Source: BOG-933 sp037147415
GTDB lineage: Bacteria; Pseudomonadota; Alphaproteobacteria; Azospirillales; Azospirillaceae
Assembly: GCA_037147415.1 (NCBI GenBank)
Contig: JBAWVF010000024.1
Span: forward strand, 1 to 32,610
DNA length: 32,610 nt
Reading direction: 5' to 3'
Both the position numbers and the translations under genes were made by a program. Every line of letters starts with the position of its first letter. Within the stretch, counting starts at the first letter, position 1. Below the pieces are notes generated by a model. It did not search any database, was not told where the DNA came from, and was given only the letters and a program-made list of their open reading frames with translations. This document shows positions 32,558 through 32,610 of the stretch, piece after piece.

Positions 32558-32610
32558 CCGCCCCGCCCTCCTCCTCACCCCCCCCCTCACCCCCCCCCTC
32601 ACCCCCACCC
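32554..32610 (+). CDS. N-terminus of probable RapZ-family P-loop protein (partial)
   Basis: ATG 32554 overlaps the hprK stop (ATGA) and opens 19 codons to the window edge: MTAPPSSS followed by SPPP-type repeats. In alphaproteobacteria the gene after hprK is usually rapZ (yvcJ), whose P-loop begins some residues in, so a short proline-rich leader would fit. Nothing conserved is visible yet; identity is inferred from position only. Confidence 0.5.
   Translation, partial: MTAPPSSSPPPSPPPSPPP
32575..32610 (+). repeat. 12-bp C-rich tandem repeat at window end
   Basis: TCA followed by nine C occurs at 32575-32586 and 32587-32598, with a near copy (one C to A) at 32599-32610 reaching the edge. In frame with ATG 32554 each unit reads SPPP. 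Confidence 0.85.

Overview
The window is about 32.6 kb of GC-rich DNA, densely packed with genes, from an alphaproteobacterium, most likely a Rhodospirillales-type lineage. The assignment rests on gene order and gene content: yebC-ruvCAB-ybgC-tolQRAB-pal-cpoB-tilS-ftsH on one strand, a short HPr kinase with no N-terminal domain, a homospermidine synthase, a GapR-like DUF2312 protein and an LdtR-like MarR regulator. No rRNA, tRNA, CRISPR array, insertion sequence or prophage gene was recognised.

Layout. (1) 1-359: the 3' end of a coiled-coil repeat gene cut by the window edge. (2) 399-3935, plus strand: a class II aldolase/short-chain dehydrogenase fusion overlapping cobS and a cobC-like phosphatase, the last two belonging to the late nucleotide-loop steps of cobalamin synthesis. 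(3) 3973-4826: a small repeat-rich lipoprotein on minus, an AT-richer non-coding stretch with hairpins, and a 42-codon small ORF with its own ribosome-binding site. (4) 4827-6850: an alpha/beta hydrolase and a GT4 glycosyltransferase, divergent with only 23 bp between them. (5) 6931-17366: one long co-directional block, yebC, a DUF29 gene, ruvC-ruvA-ruvB (Holliday junction processing), ybgC-tolQ-tolR-tolA-tolB-pal-cpoB (trans-envelope Tol-Pal complex) and tilS (tRNA-Ile lysidine), followed by ftsH (17473-19401) with a strong terminator. (6) 19480-24509, minus strand: DUF2312/GapR-like gene, marR, an SPFH protein, homospermidine synthase and mrp. (7) 24690-31258, plus: hflK-hflC, a Do-family periplasmic protease, bamD, recN. 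(8) 31233-32610: queC on minus, then hprK and the first 19 codons of a probable rapZ, running off the window in a poly-proline repeat.

Functionally the window is mostly envelope upkeep and quality control (Tol-Pal, BamD, DegP/Do, FtsH with HflKC, a third SPFH protein) mixed with DNA repair (RuvABC, RecN) and tRNA modification (TilS, QueC). Most of it is conserved housekeeping sequence. No clearly new defence or biosynthetic system is visible. The less ordinary points are the 42-codon ORF behind hairpins, the palindrome-rich leader of the GapR-like gene, direct repeats at the marR promoter, the shared -35 region of the divergent mrp/hflK promoters, the DUF29 gene inserted before ruvC, and the repeated occurrence of in-frame short tandem repeats in at least five genes, including both window ends.
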